From NCBI RefSeq assembly GCF_030063205.1, contig NZ_JASISQ010000003.1, positions 248,001 through 312,000 of the forward strand: a DNA stretch of 64,000 nucleotides, given 5' to 3'. The translations under genes were made by a program, and so were the position numbers. The stretch comes from Arthrobacter antibioticus (GTDB lineage Bacteria > Actinomycetota > Actinomycetes > Actinomycetales > Micrococcaceae). Positions within the stretch are counted from its first letter, which is position 1, and each line of letters opens with the position of its first letter. The notes under the pieces were generated by a model. The model was given only the letters and a program-made list of their open reading frames with translations, did not search any database and had not been told where the DNA came from. Shown here piece after piece: positions 1-8,783 of this stretch.

Positions 1-865
<865 letters not shown>

Positions 866-1010
866 CTAAAAGTCAGCTTTGTAGTGTAAATGTCGACCAC
901 GCTGTCCCCTCAAGCCTAACCCGCCCGAGTGACCGGGCACTCATTGCTACGCTCAGAGCGCCAATATGGCGTGGCGAGATTGGCACCAGTTGAAGCAGCG
1001 GACGCTTGCC

Positions 1011-1850
1011 TTAGTGGTTGCGGCGCACATTGCGCAGCGTCTTGCGCTGTGTCTTGCGCAGCGTCTTGTGCACTGTCTTGCGCAGGGCCTGCTCGGCATC
1101 CAAGCCACGCTGTTGGGCAAGACGGACGACGTCGAACAGTACGTTCCCGAGCTCTTCTTCAGTGCCGATCCACTCACCGAGAGCGCCCACGCCCGTGGTG
1201 GGCTGGGCCACTCTGGGCTGGGCCACTCTGGGCTGGGCGCGCTCCAGATCAATGCCGGCGCGTTCCGCGCGCTCCACAACCTTTTGAGCCATGGCCAGCG
1301 CCGGCAGCGTGGCCGGAATCCCTGTGAAAGGACTGGACTGTGCAGGCGCTTTTTCCGAGCCCGTTTCTTCGATGCGTTTGGCACGTTCGGCGGCTTTAAC
1401 CCGTTCCCACGTCTCTTCGATTTCAGCGATGGAAGCAGGAAAGCTCTCCTGTAGGGTGCCGTCGGCGTGGAAGACGTGCGGACTGCGCCGAATCATTTTT
1501 TCCGAGAGCCCATGGGCCACATCGGCAAGCCCAAAGTGGCCCTGCTCCGCAGCCAGGTTGGCGTGGAGCACCACCTGCAGCAGAATATCGCCCAGCTCAT
1601 TAGCCATTTCGGCTGTGTGTTGTGTTTCAACGGCTTCAATGAACTCGTAGGATTCCTCCAACAGGTACTTAGTCAAGGATTCATGAGTCAGGGCGGCCGT
1701 CCACGGGCAGTGTTCACGAAGAGCCGCAATGACGCCAACAAGGCGGGCTATTTCCAGCTCACTGGAAGTAGCCCGCCCCTTGCAGTTGTGCTGCGTGTCA
1801 GCTTTCAAGCGTGGATTCGTCCTCGTCCATGAAATCGTCAGCAAAATCAT
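1011..1850 (-). CDS. mazG: MazG-type nucleoside triphosphate pyrophosphohydrolase
   Basis: A MazG protein hydrolyses (d)NTPs to NMP and pyrophosphate, usually as nucleotide-pool house cleaning. The metal-binding helix pattern is visible as E65-E66-x-x-E69 followed by E85-x-x-D88 (ELGDILLQVV), and HADGTLQESFPASIAEIEETWERVK is also typical of the family (given here only as a position guide, about 128-152). The only in-frame start seen is ATG at 1850, which overlaps the end of add by 53 bases, so translation is probably coupled. The C-terminus is odd: residues about 207-217 are AQPRVAQPRVAQP, made by a 15-bp tandem repeat, and the last ~25 residues are a basic repeat-like tail (KTLRK, KTQRK, KTLRN). 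The N-terminal catalytic domain looks intact. Confidence 0.9.
   Translation of the reverse strand: MILLTISWTRTNPRLKADTQHNCKGRATSSELEIARLVGVIAALREHCPWTAALTHESLTKYLLEESYEFIEAVETQHTAEMANELGDILLQVVLHANLAAEQGHFGLADVAHGLSEKMIRRSPHVFHADGTLQESFPASIAEIEETWERVKAAERAKRIEETGSEKAPAQSSPFTGIPATLPALAMAQKVVERAERAGIDLERAQPRVAQPRVAQPTTGVGALGEWIGTEEELGNVLFDVVRLAQQRGLDAEQALRKTVHKTLRKTQRKTLRNVRRNH
1201..1240. repeat. 15-bp tandem repeat inside mazG
   Basis: Two exact copies of GGCTGGGCCACTCTG (1201-1215 and 1216-1230) are followed by a partial third copy. On the minus strand they encode the AQPRV repeats in the linker of MazG. The unit is a multiple of three, so the frame is kept. Confidence 0.9.
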
Positions 1851-3045
1851 CCGCGCTGAAGGCTACAAATCCTTCGGAGTCTGCGAAATCATCCAATTCA
1901 TCCATTGCATTTTCATAATGCTCAACGATGAAATCTTCCAACTCTTCGCGCGCCTCAATGGGCAGGAACGTTGCATGCACCGCGTTCAAGGTCATTTCAA
2001 GGACAGTGTCCAGTCCGTAGCCAAAAGCTTCGATGAGCAAGCCAAATTCGCCGCTCAATGTGGTCCCGCTCATGAGCCGGTTGTCGGTGTTGACGGTGAC
2101 GTTGAAACCGAGCTGGTGCAACAGTTCAATCGGGTGTTCTGCAATGGTGGTGCCAAACGCGGCAATGGCGCCGGTTTGCAGGTTGGAGGATGGGCACAAC
2201 TCAAGGGGAATCTGGCGGTCCCGCACCCACTGTGCCAAATCGCCCAGGGTGAGCGTGCCGACGTCGTTCCCGTCTTCCTCCTGGACGTCCAAGTGGATGT
2301 CCTCTGCGATGCGCACGCCGTGGCCCAGGCGCAGGGCACGGCCATGAACAAGTGCGTCCTGGATGCTCTCAAGCCCGGCAGCCTCGCCGGCGTGAACGGT
2401 GACGGGGAAGTTATTTTCGGCAAGGTAGGTGAAGGCCTCGCTGAAGCGGGAGGGCAGAAAACCATCTTCGGCGCCGGCAATATCAAACCCGACAACACCG
2501 TTGTCCCGGTGGCGCACAGCAAGTTGGGCGATCTCGGAGCCGCGATCAGCATGACGCATGGCCGTGATGATCTGGCCAACTTCAATGTATCCGCCAGCTT
2601 CATCAACGGTGTCCATGCCCTCCTCAAGGCCCTCTTGGACCGCTTCAACGGCCTCATCAAGACTCAGCCCGGCTGTGAGGTGCTGCTCAGGCGCCCAGCG
2701 AACTTCGCCGTAAACCACCCCGTCCTCGGCCAGGTCTTCGACGAACTCACGGGCCACCCGGACAAGCGCATCGTGCGTTTGCATGACGGCAACAGTGTGT
2801 TCAAACGTTTCAAGATAGCGTTCAAGCGAACCTGAATCCGCCGACTGCAAAAACCACTCACGCAGCTCTTCCGGATCGGTAGAGGGCAGTAAATGACCTG
2901 TTGCACCCGCCAACTCAATGATGGTTTCAGGACGTAAACCGCCGTCCAAGTGGTCGTGCAGGGATACCTTTGGCAACGATTTCAGGTCCACAACGGGGGC
3001 GGACGTGGCAGCGTGCTCTGAAGTTGGGTTAGTCACAATCCCCAC
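1798..3045 (-). CDS. add: Adenosine deaminase
   Basis: Converts adenosine and deoxyadenosine to (deoxy)inosine in cytoplasmic purine salvage. Family motifs are plain: KVSLHDHLDGG with zinc ligands His30 and His32, VHAGEA with a zinc-binding His and a catalytic Glu, LGHGVRI, CPSSNLQTG and TVNTDNRLMSG with the last metal Asp. The 415 residues exceed the usual ~340-370 because of an acidic tail of about 50 residues rich in Asp/Glu and Phe (ADDFADDFMDEDEST). The start is GTG at 3045; a second in-frame GTG lies at 3036. It is 37 bp behind the DedA gene and overlaps mazG, in line with a nucleoside salvage operon that also holds deoA and cdd. The tail has no function I can name. Confidence 0.95.
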   Translation of the reverse strand: MGIVTNPTSEHAATSAPVVDLKSLPKVSLHDHLDGGLRPETIIELAGATGHLLPSTDPEELREWFLQSADSGSLERYLETFEHTVAVMQTHDALVRVAREFVEDLAEDGVVYGEVRWAPEQHLTAGLSLDEAVEAVQEGLEEGMDTVDEAGGYIEVGQIITAMRHADRGSEIAQLAVRHRDNGVVGFDIAGAEDGFLPSRFSEAFTYLAENNFPVTVHAGEAAGLESIQDALVHGRALRLGHGVRIAEDIHLDVQEEDGNDVGTLTLGDLAQWVRDRQIPLELCPSSNLQTGAIAAFGTTIAEHPIELLHQLGFNVTVNTDNRLMSGTTLSGEFGLLIEAFGYGLDTVLEMTLNAVHATFLPIEAREELEDFIVEHYENAMDELDDFADSEGFVAFSADDFADDFMDEDESTLES

Positions 3046-3082
3046 TCTAGGGTTGTGTTCCGCGCAGCGCTAGTTGGGCGCG

Positions 3083-4177
3083 CTACAGGGGCTGGCCGGT
3101 GGACTCCCCCGAGTGCGCAGTGATGGGAACCCGGCACTGCCCGGCAAGGTGCTTGGGCGGCTCCGTTGCCGGGTTTGCAGGGGAGGCATTTGCAGGGGAG
3201 TCAAAGAAACGTTCGACGCCGGCGCCTCCTCCACCCGCGTTTGTTCCGTTCGCCACGGGCGCAGTTTTTGCCCCAGTCCGGGCGGCAGCGTCCTGGCGGG
3301 TAGCTCCGGTCAGGCTGTCGCTGCCGTCGCTGCCCGTGGTTGCGTCTTGGGTTGCGTCTTGGGTTGCGTCTTGGGTTGCGTCTTGGGTTGCGTCTTGGGT
3401 TGGGTCTTGGGTTGGGTCTTGAGTCGTGTCAACGACGGCTGGGGCGTTTTCGGCTTCCAACTGCGCTCTTGCTATGCGCTCCGCCGCCTCAGCGTGGACA
3501 CGGGCTGCGTGCTGGGCTGCCATGAGCCCGGGCTCGGGGCGTGGCGCCACCCTGCCACGCTTCTCCAGAATATGATGCAGGTATTTGATGGCGTGATCCA
3601 CTATAAAGCCAATGGCAATGGCAAAGACAATAGCAATTCCCACACCCAACAGCGGGTTGTCATGGACCCAGCGGCCGGCAAAAGTTCCCACGGCCACTGA
3701 ATAGCAGGCCCACGTCACCACAGCGATGCCATCGAGCACAACAAAACGACGCCAAGGAAAATAGGTGGCCCCCGCCGTGAAGTTCACAGCAATTCTGCCC
3801 ACAGGAATATACCGGGCCGTGAAAATCAGGATGGCCCCGCGTTTTTCCAGTTCTCTGCCGGCCCAGGCGAAGGCTTTCGCTCCCCGAGGTTTCCGCATCC
3901 ACTTAAACCGTGTGGTGCCCAGGGTTCTGCCCAAGAGGTAGGCAATGTTATCCCCGATCATGGCCCCCATGGAGGCGCCGATGATCAGCAGCCAAATATT
4001 CGGCTGGCCGGTGCGTGCGGAGATGGAGGCCAAAGCAACAATGGCTGTCTCGCTGGGTAAGAACAAGAAGAAGCCATCAATCAGGCAAAAAAGGCTGACG
4101 ATGGGGATCACCCACCATTGTGAGGCGGAATGCTCGATCAGAACATTAATCTGATCGACTATGTGCAAAAAGTCCAC
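3083..4177 (-). CDS. DedA-family membrane protein with repeat-rich C-terminal tail
   Basis: DedA/SNARE-associated membrane proteins move lipids between bilayer leaflets and affect membrane homeostasis. The membrane part covers about the first 190 residues: hydrophobic stretches around WWVIPIVSLFCLIDGFFLFL, WLLIIGASMGAMIGDNIAYL and a last helix near IAIVFAIAIGFIVDHAI, plus the family signature ARYIPVGRIAVNFTAG. The C-terminal ~170 residues are hydrophilic and not part of the family core: an Ala/Glu-rich segment, then TQDP x2 and TQDA x5, then a Gly/Ala/Pro-rich end. The GTG at 4177 was chosen because it places the first helix about 20 residues from the N-terminus; an ATG at 4267 in the same frame would add 30 residues. 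It lies between deoA and add, with no obvious link to nucleosides. Confidence 0.85.
   Translation of the reverse strand: MDFLHIVDQINVLIEHSASQWWVIPIVSLFCLIDGFFLFLPSETAIVALASISARTGQPNIWLLIIGASMGAMIGDNIAYLLGRTLGTTRFKWMRKPRGAKAFAWAGRELEKRGAILIFTARYIPVGRIAVNFTAGATYFPWRRFVVLDGIAVVTWACYSVAVGTFAGRWVHDNPLLGVGIAIVFAIAIGFIVDHAIKYLHHILEKRGRVAPRPEPGLMAAQHAARVHAEAAERIARAQLEAENAPAVVDTTQDPTQDPTQDATQDATQDATQDATQDATTGSDGSDSLTGATRQDAAARTGAKTAPVANGTNAGGGGAGVERFFDSPANASPANPATEPPKHLAGQCRVPITAHSGESTGQPL
3338..3421. repeat. 12-bp minisatellite (7 units) in the DedA gene
   Basis: Five exact GGTTGCGTCTTG units (3338-3397) and two GGTTGGGTCTTG units (3398-3421) lie head to tail. They encode (TQDP)2(TQDA)5 on the minus strand. 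A 12-bp period preserves the frame, so copy number can change tail length without breaking the gene. Confidence 0.97.
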
Positions 4178-4351
4178 CTGGGACGGTTCCTCTCCAATGG
4201 GATTATCAGCTCTAAGCTTCCCACCACATTGTCCGGCTTGGTATCCATCCGAAGGAGGAGATTCCACCGTTTTTCTCAGCCTATGGGATTACTTAGGATA
4301 AATAACCCCTAGCTGCAGCAATTCTCGCTATTTCACTGAACGTTCACCCAC

Positions 4352-4415
4352 CTGCGTCGAAGTTGGAGATGATGACACCCCGGATGGGGTGTCATCATCT
4401 CCAACCTCGACGCAG
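4352..4415. terminator. Long palindrome 3' of deoA (TTGGAGATGATGACACCCC family)
   Basis: Arms 4352-4381 and 4386-4415 are complementary over 30 bp with a single mismatch and a 4-base loop (GGAT). It begins 6 bases beyond the deoA stop (minus strand), so it can act as a terminator or 3'-end stabiliser, though no strong T-run follows. The same core recurs at 18387-18450, 25789-25850 and 56333-56403. Confidence 0.85.
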
Positions 4416-4421
4416 GGCCGG

Positions 4422-5744
4422 TTAAGCGATACGGTCGATGATAAGTTTCGACGCTGGGCGAGAGCCCTCAGGTGCAATAGTCACGGCACCTTCGAGTGCT
4501 TCTTTGGCCCGGTCAAATTTCTCCGGAGTATCCGTCAGTAGCGTCATGAGTGGTTCGCCGGCGCGAACCATGGCGCCGGGTTTGGCATGCATCCGCACCC
4601 CGGCTCCTGCTTGGACAATATCTTCTCGCCGGGCCCGTCCGGCGCCCAGGCGCCATGCAGCGACTCCCACCGCCATGGCATCAAGGCCAACCAATACGCC
4701 GTCGGCCGGGGCATAGACAACCTCAGATTCACGAGCCACTGGCAGTGCCGCGTCAGGGTCTCCACCTTGGGCAGAAATCATGCGCCGCCACACATCCATG
4801 GCCCGTCCGTCCTTCAGCGCAGCAGCGGGATCAGCGTCGCGGATGCCGGCAGCTTCCAGCATTTCCTGCGCCAACCTCACGGTAAGTTCAACGACGTCCT
4901 CCGGTCCGCCACCGGCCAGCACCTCCACGGATTCCTGGACCTCAATGGCGTTTCCTGCCGTAAGTCCCAGCGGAGTGGACATGTCGGTCAGCAGCGCCAC
5001 GGTGTTCACCCCTGCGTCCTTGCCCAAGGCAACCATTGTTTGCGCCAGTTCCCGTGCCATGTCCACGCTCTTCATGAACGCCCCGGACCCAACCTTCACA
5101 TCAAGCACAAGCGCACCCGTACCTTCGGCAATCTTCTTGCTCATGATGGAGGAGGCGATCAGTGGAATCGCTTCAACCGTCCCGGTGACATCCCGGAGGG
5201 CATACAACTTCTTATCGGCAGGCGCCAGACCGGCCCCAGCGGCGCAAATGACCGCGCCCACATCGGCTAGCTGACGCATCATCTGATCATTGGTGAGATC
5301 CGCTCGCCAGCCCGGGATCGCCTCCAGCTTGTCCAATGTGCCACCGGTGTGGCCCAGTCCCCGACCCGAAAGCTGTGGCACAGCTGCGCCAAATACTGCG
5401 ACAAGGGGAGCAAGTGGCAACGTGATCTTATCGCCCACCCCACCCGTGGAGTGCTTGTCAGCCGTTGGCATCACCGCACCCTTTGCATTGCGCAGCGAAG
5501 AGAAATCAAGCGTATCTCCGGAGGCAATCATGGCGGCCGTCCACTGGGATATTTCCTGCCGGTTCATCCCGTTGAGCAAAATAGCCATGTTCAGTGCGGC
5601 CATTTGTTCCTCGGCGATGGTGCCTCGAGTGTAAGCATCAATGGTCCACTTGATTTGATCAGCGCTCAATATGCCCTTGTCACGCTTGGTCCGGATGATG
5701 TCAACAGCGTCAAACGCGGGGCCTGCATAAGATTCAGGGTTCAT
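4422..5744 (-). CDS. deoA: Thymidine phosphorylase
   Basis: Phosphorolyses thymidine (and deoxyuridine) to the base and deoxyribose-1-phosphate in the cytoplasm. The family signature is present in full as SGRGLGHTGGTLDKLEAI (about 130-147), together with KHSTGGVGDK (phosphate binding) and VGSGAFMKS. The length of 440 residues is usual for the pyrimidine nucleoside phosphorylase family. The ATG at 5744 was preferred over the one at 5759 because GGATGG lies about 7 bases upstream. It follows cdd by 88 bp and ends directly at a large palindrome. Its context, behind a nucleoside transporter and cdd, supports use of imported pyrimidine nucleosides. Whether uridine is also a substrate cannot be read from the sequence. 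Confidence 0.95.
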   Translation of the reverse strand: MNPESYAGPAFDAVDIIRTKRDKGILSADQIKWTIDAYTRGTIAEEQMAALNMAILLNGMNRQEISQWTAAMIASGDTLDFSSLRNAKGAVMPTADKHSTGGVGDKITLPLAPLVAVFGAAVPQLSGRGLGHTGGTLDKLEAIPGWRADLTNDQMMRQLADVGAVICAAGAGLAPADKKLYALRDVTGTVEAIPLIASSIMSKKIAEGTGALVLDVKVGSGAFMKSVDMARELAQTMVALGKDAGVNTVALLTDMSTPLGLTAGNAIEVQESVEVLAGGGPEDVVELTVRLAQEMLEAAGIRDADPAAALKDGRAMDVWRRMISAQGGDPDAALPVARESEVVYAPADGVLVGLDAMAVGVAAWRLGAGRARREDIVQAGAGVRMHAKPGAMVRAGEPLMTLLTDTPEKFDRAKEALEGAVTIAPEGSRPASKLIIDRIA

Positions 5745-5832
5745 AGTGTGTCCATCCAATTCTCAGTATTGAGTGTCTCTGCTGCGCTGACTGTCTGCGA
5801 TGACTGTCTCTTAGTTAAGCCTTGGCAGGGCG

Positions 5833-6258
5833 CTAATCTGCCGACGCACCCGCTGCTCGTTCCAAGTCCCTCGGGCCAAAGGCGTCGGGCAGGATTTGGG
5901 CCATGGTTTTTACCCCGGAGGAGGTCATCAGCCGCGTCTGCGCCGTGCTGAACTCGAACAGGATCTGCCGGCAGCGCCCGCACGGCATCAGAATTGCCCC
6001 GTCTCCGTCTACACAGTAGAACTCCGTGATGAGCCCTCCGCCGTTCATCTGTGCAGCGCCAATCATGGTGCACTCTGCACATAAAGTCAGTCCGTAGCTG
6101 GCATTCTCTACGTTGCATCCGGAGACAATGCTGCCATCAGCTAGTCTGGCCGCGGCCCCTACGGGGAACTTCGAATAAGGCACATAGGCGCGCCTCAGTG
6201 CTGCCGTTGCGGCCAGGCGGAGGGGTTCCCACTGCGCCTCGGACATGGTTGTGTTCAC
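5833..6258 (-). CDS. cdd: Cytidine deaminase
   Basis: Deaminates cytidine and deoxycytidine to (deoxy)uridine; small tetrameric zinc enzyme, 141 residues as expected. The motifs are GCNVENASYG, CAE with the zinc Cys and catalytic Glu, and PCGRCRQ with the two other zinc Cys residues. The GTG at 6258 follows AAGGAGTAAGC closely, a strong ribosome-binding site; an internal ATG four codons later is possible. It starts 3 bp after the permease gene, so it is almost certainly in the transporter operon. Its product feeds deoA. Confidence 0.96.
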   Translation of the reverse strand: MNTTMSEAQWEPLRLAATAALRRAYVPYSKFPVGAAARLADGSIVSGCNVENASYGLTLCAECTMIGAAQMNGGGLITEFYCVDGDGAILMPCGRCRQILFEFSTAQTRLMTSSGVKTMAQILPDAFGPRDLERAAGASAD

Positions 6259-6261
6259 CGC

Positions 6262-7557
6262 TTACTCCTTAATATATGGTTCGCCGTCGGCGGCTGGAGC
6301 CAGTGCTTTGCCAACAAAGCCGGACACAGCCAAAATTGTCAGGGCATAGGGCAACATGGCCAGGAACTGCCCGTCAATGGGAGTACCAGCGAGGGAAAGA
6401 ATGCTTTGTAAATTCCCTGCCACGCCAAACAACAAGGCGGCAAGGGCAGCACCAATCGGGTTCCACCGGCCAAAAATCAATGCGGCCAGAGCAATAAACC
6501 CAAGGCCACCGGTCATGTCCTTGCTGAAGCTGCTGACAGCCACAAGTGTGAAGTAGGCACCGCCTACCCCAGCCACTGCCCCACCGGCCAGCACGTTTAG
6601 CACACGGGTGCGGTTGACGTTGATGCCCACAGTATCTGCTGCTTTGGGGTGCTCCCCCACTGCACGCACACGCAGTCCCCAGCGGGTGCGGAAAAGCCCA
6701 AACCAAAGTGCCACTACAAGCACCAGCATGAAGTAACCAATGATCGACTGCCGGAACAGCGTGGGGCCGATGATCGGAATCTCAGACAGCAGCGGAATGG
6801 GGATGTTAGGCAGGTGTGCGGGCTGGTTGAAGATGGTCTCGCCGTTAACCTTTGTCTTCATGATCTTTTCAAACAGGAAACCCGTCAGACCCGAAACAAG
6901 CACGTTGAGCACCACACCAACAATGATCTGGTTGACCACGTACTTAATGCTGAAAACTGCCAAGAGAACAGAGACAAGCACCCCTGCCACAGCAGCCGCA
7001 AAGAGACCCGCGAACGCGTTATGCGTAATCGAGGCCACCAACGCGGCTGTGAACGCGCCCGCCAGCAACTGCCCCTCGATGGCGATGTTAACAACACCGG
7101 CGCGTTCCGAAAGTACTCCTGACAAGGAACCAAACACCAAAGGCGTAGTTATGAGCATGGCTCCGGTGAACAATCCAACGAGCGTGATGTTCTGGGTGGT
7201 GGTGCCACCGATCATCCACACCATCAGACCAATAACAAAGACCACGGCAAAGGACATAACAACCCATTTAGCGATTTTTCCGGTCACCTTGGTCTGGCTG
7301 TATGCCAGATAGGCCAGACCAACACAGAGCACCGAGACAATGATGCCCATAATCTTCGCTGGTAGGACCAAGTTGGGAACCTGCCAGGCATCGTTCTCTT
7401 GGGAGATGCGGAAGGTGGCTGTGCCGTCAGGGCCCAACACAATGAAGACGGCGACGGCGAACAGCGCCAATACGCCCAGGAGGATCGGAATTTTCCAGCT
7501 GCGAATGGCGACAGCGTCAACCACTTGACTTGGTTTGCTCTTGGCGGTGATGCTCAT
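6262..7557 (-). CDS. Nucleoside ABC transporter permease 2 (NupQ/YufQ-like)
   Basis: Inner-membrane permease of a BMP/PnrA-type ABC importer (BPD_transp_2 family). The 431-residue protein starts with a hydrophobic segment near residues 20-45 and has about ten predicted membrane helices. The conserved part runs from about residue 130 (FGSLSGVLSERAGVVNIAIE) through GVGGAYFTLVAVSSFSKDMTG to GFIALAALIFGRWNP, the usual pattern for this family. It overlaps the preceding permease gene by 4 bases and is followed 3 bp later by cdd. Purine or pyrimidine nucleosides are the inferred substrates, from cdd, deoA and add nearby; the exact specificity cannot be read here. Confidence 0.9.
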   Translation of the reverse strand: MSITAKSKPSQVVDAVAIRSWKIPILLGVLALFAVAVFIVLGPDGTATFRISQENDAWQVPNLVLPAKIMGIIVSVLCVGLAYLAYSQTKVTGKIAKWVVMSFAVVFVIGLMVWMIGGTTTQNITLVGLFTGAMLITTPLVFGSLSGVLSERAGVVNIAIEGQLLAGAFTAALVASITHNAFAGLFAAAVAGVLVSVLLAVFSIKYVVNQIIVGVVLNVLVSGLTGFLFEKIMKTKVNGETIFNQPAHLPNIPIPLLSEIPIIGPTLFRQSIIGYFMLVLVVALWFGLFRTRWGLRVRAVGEHPKAADTVGINVNRTRVLNVLAGGAVAGVGGAYFTLVAVSSFSKDMTGGLGFIALAALIFGRWNPIGAALAALLFGVAGNLQSILSLAGTPIDGQFLAMLPYALTILAVSGFVGKALAPAADGEPYIKE

Positions 7558-8783
7558 GCTGCAACTCCTTCATGGCGCACTGCCTTGATCCGGAACATGG
7601 AACGCACCAAGGGTGGCGCGGCAATGAACAGCACAATCAGGGACTGCACCACGGCAACAATGTCAATGGAAACGTCGGCGTTGATGGCCATTGAGGTGCC
7701 ACCTGCCTTGAACGCGCCAAAAAGGAGCGCGGCAAAGAACGTCCCCCAAGGTTTGGATCGGCCCAAAAGTGCCACTGTAATAGCATCAAATCCGATACTG
7801 CCGGCAATGTCAGAATCGAGAATTTTCTCTGTTCCAGCCAGCTGGGTGACGCCCGCAAGTCCGGCCAAGGCGCCGGAGATCAACATGACGGTGATGTAGC
7901 CGCGGGAGACCAGCATGCCAGCGGTCCGTGCTGCCCGCGGATTAGCACCTATTGCGCGGTACTCGAACCCCAGCGTGGAGCGGTTTAGCAGCCAAGAGAC
8001 AACAAAGACTGCCAGCACGGCCACGATCAGCCCTGCATGCACACGGTAGTTGGGGCCCAGCAGCAGCGGGAACATGGCACTCTCGTGCATGCGGGGGCTG
8101 ATGGGGTTGCTGCTATTGGGATCGCGCAGTTGGTTTTTGAGCAGGTACAGCACCAGCGAGACGGCGATGTAGTTGAGCATAATGGTCACGATCACTTCGT
8201 GAGCACCCGTGCGAGCCTTTAAGAACCCAGCAATGCCGCCCCACAGCGCACCACCAATGGCACCAGCGAGCACCACGGCTACCAAGTGGATGCCCGGAGG
8301 CAGCTCAATCATGAAACCAACGACGCCGGCAAAAGTGGCGCCGATGATCAGCTGACCCTTGGCACCAATGTTGAACAGCCCCACCCGAAACGCCAGTGTC
8401 ACGGCGAGTCCTGAAAGGATCAACGGTGTTGCGAAGGTCAGAGTTTCGAAAATACCCAATCTTCCCTGCCAGGTACGGGAACCTGGGTCATAGGTTGCAC
8501 CGCGCCACAGGGCACCATAGGCTTCCGAAATGGCAGCCCAGATGGCTTTGAACGTGGCACTTGGATCACCAAAGAAGTAGCCCAGTGCACTGGTTACCCG
8601 CGTATCGGTGAAAGCAATGAGTATCCCACCAATGACAAGTGCCACCAGCACCGCCAGAACGGAGATCATCGCGTTGCCGCTGACGATTTCACGCATCAAT
8701 TGGCTGCTGTTGCTTTCTTTCTGCGCTACAACTGGCGTCTTTGGGGACTCCGGTGCAGGCTTATTCACATCCACCCCACTCAT
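7554..8783 (-). CDS. Nucleoside ABC transporter permease 1 (NupP/YufP-like)
   Basis: Second integral-membrane subunit of the same importer, 409 residues. After a hydrophilic N-terminal ~30 residues a helix near MISVLAVLVALVIGGILIAF begins the membrane part. FETLTFATPLILSGLAVTLAFRVGLFNIGAKGQ (about 110-142, position guide) and GSIGFDAITVALLGRSKPWG are typical of the family. It overlaps the ATPase gene by 4 bases on one side and the other permease by 4 bases on the other, so the three subunits are translationally coupled. Confidence 0.9.
   Translation of the reverse strand: MSGVDVNKPAPESPKTPVVAQKESNSSQLMREIVSGNAMISVLAVLVALVIGGILIAFTDTRVTSALGYFFGDPSATFKAIWAAISEAYGALWRGATYDPGSRTWQGRLGIFETLTFATPLILSGLAVTLAFRVGLFNIGAKGQLIIGATFAGVVGFMIELPPGIHLVAVVLAGAIGGALWGGIAGFLKARTGAHEVIVTIMLNYIAVSLVLYLLKNQLRDPNSSNPISPRMHESAMFPLLLGPNYRVHAGLIVAVLAVFVVSWLLNRSTLGFEYRAIGANPRAARTAGMLVSRGYITVMLISGALAGLAGVTQLAGTEKILDSDIAGSIGFDAITVALLGRSKPWGTFFAALLFGAFKAGGTSMAINADVSIDIVAVVQSLIVLFIAAPPLVRSMFRIKAVRHEGVAA

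Noticed and set aside
1729-2835. Plus-strand open frame of 368 codons opposite add
   Set aside because: Antisense shadow of adenosine deaminase; no ribosome-binding site or known motif.
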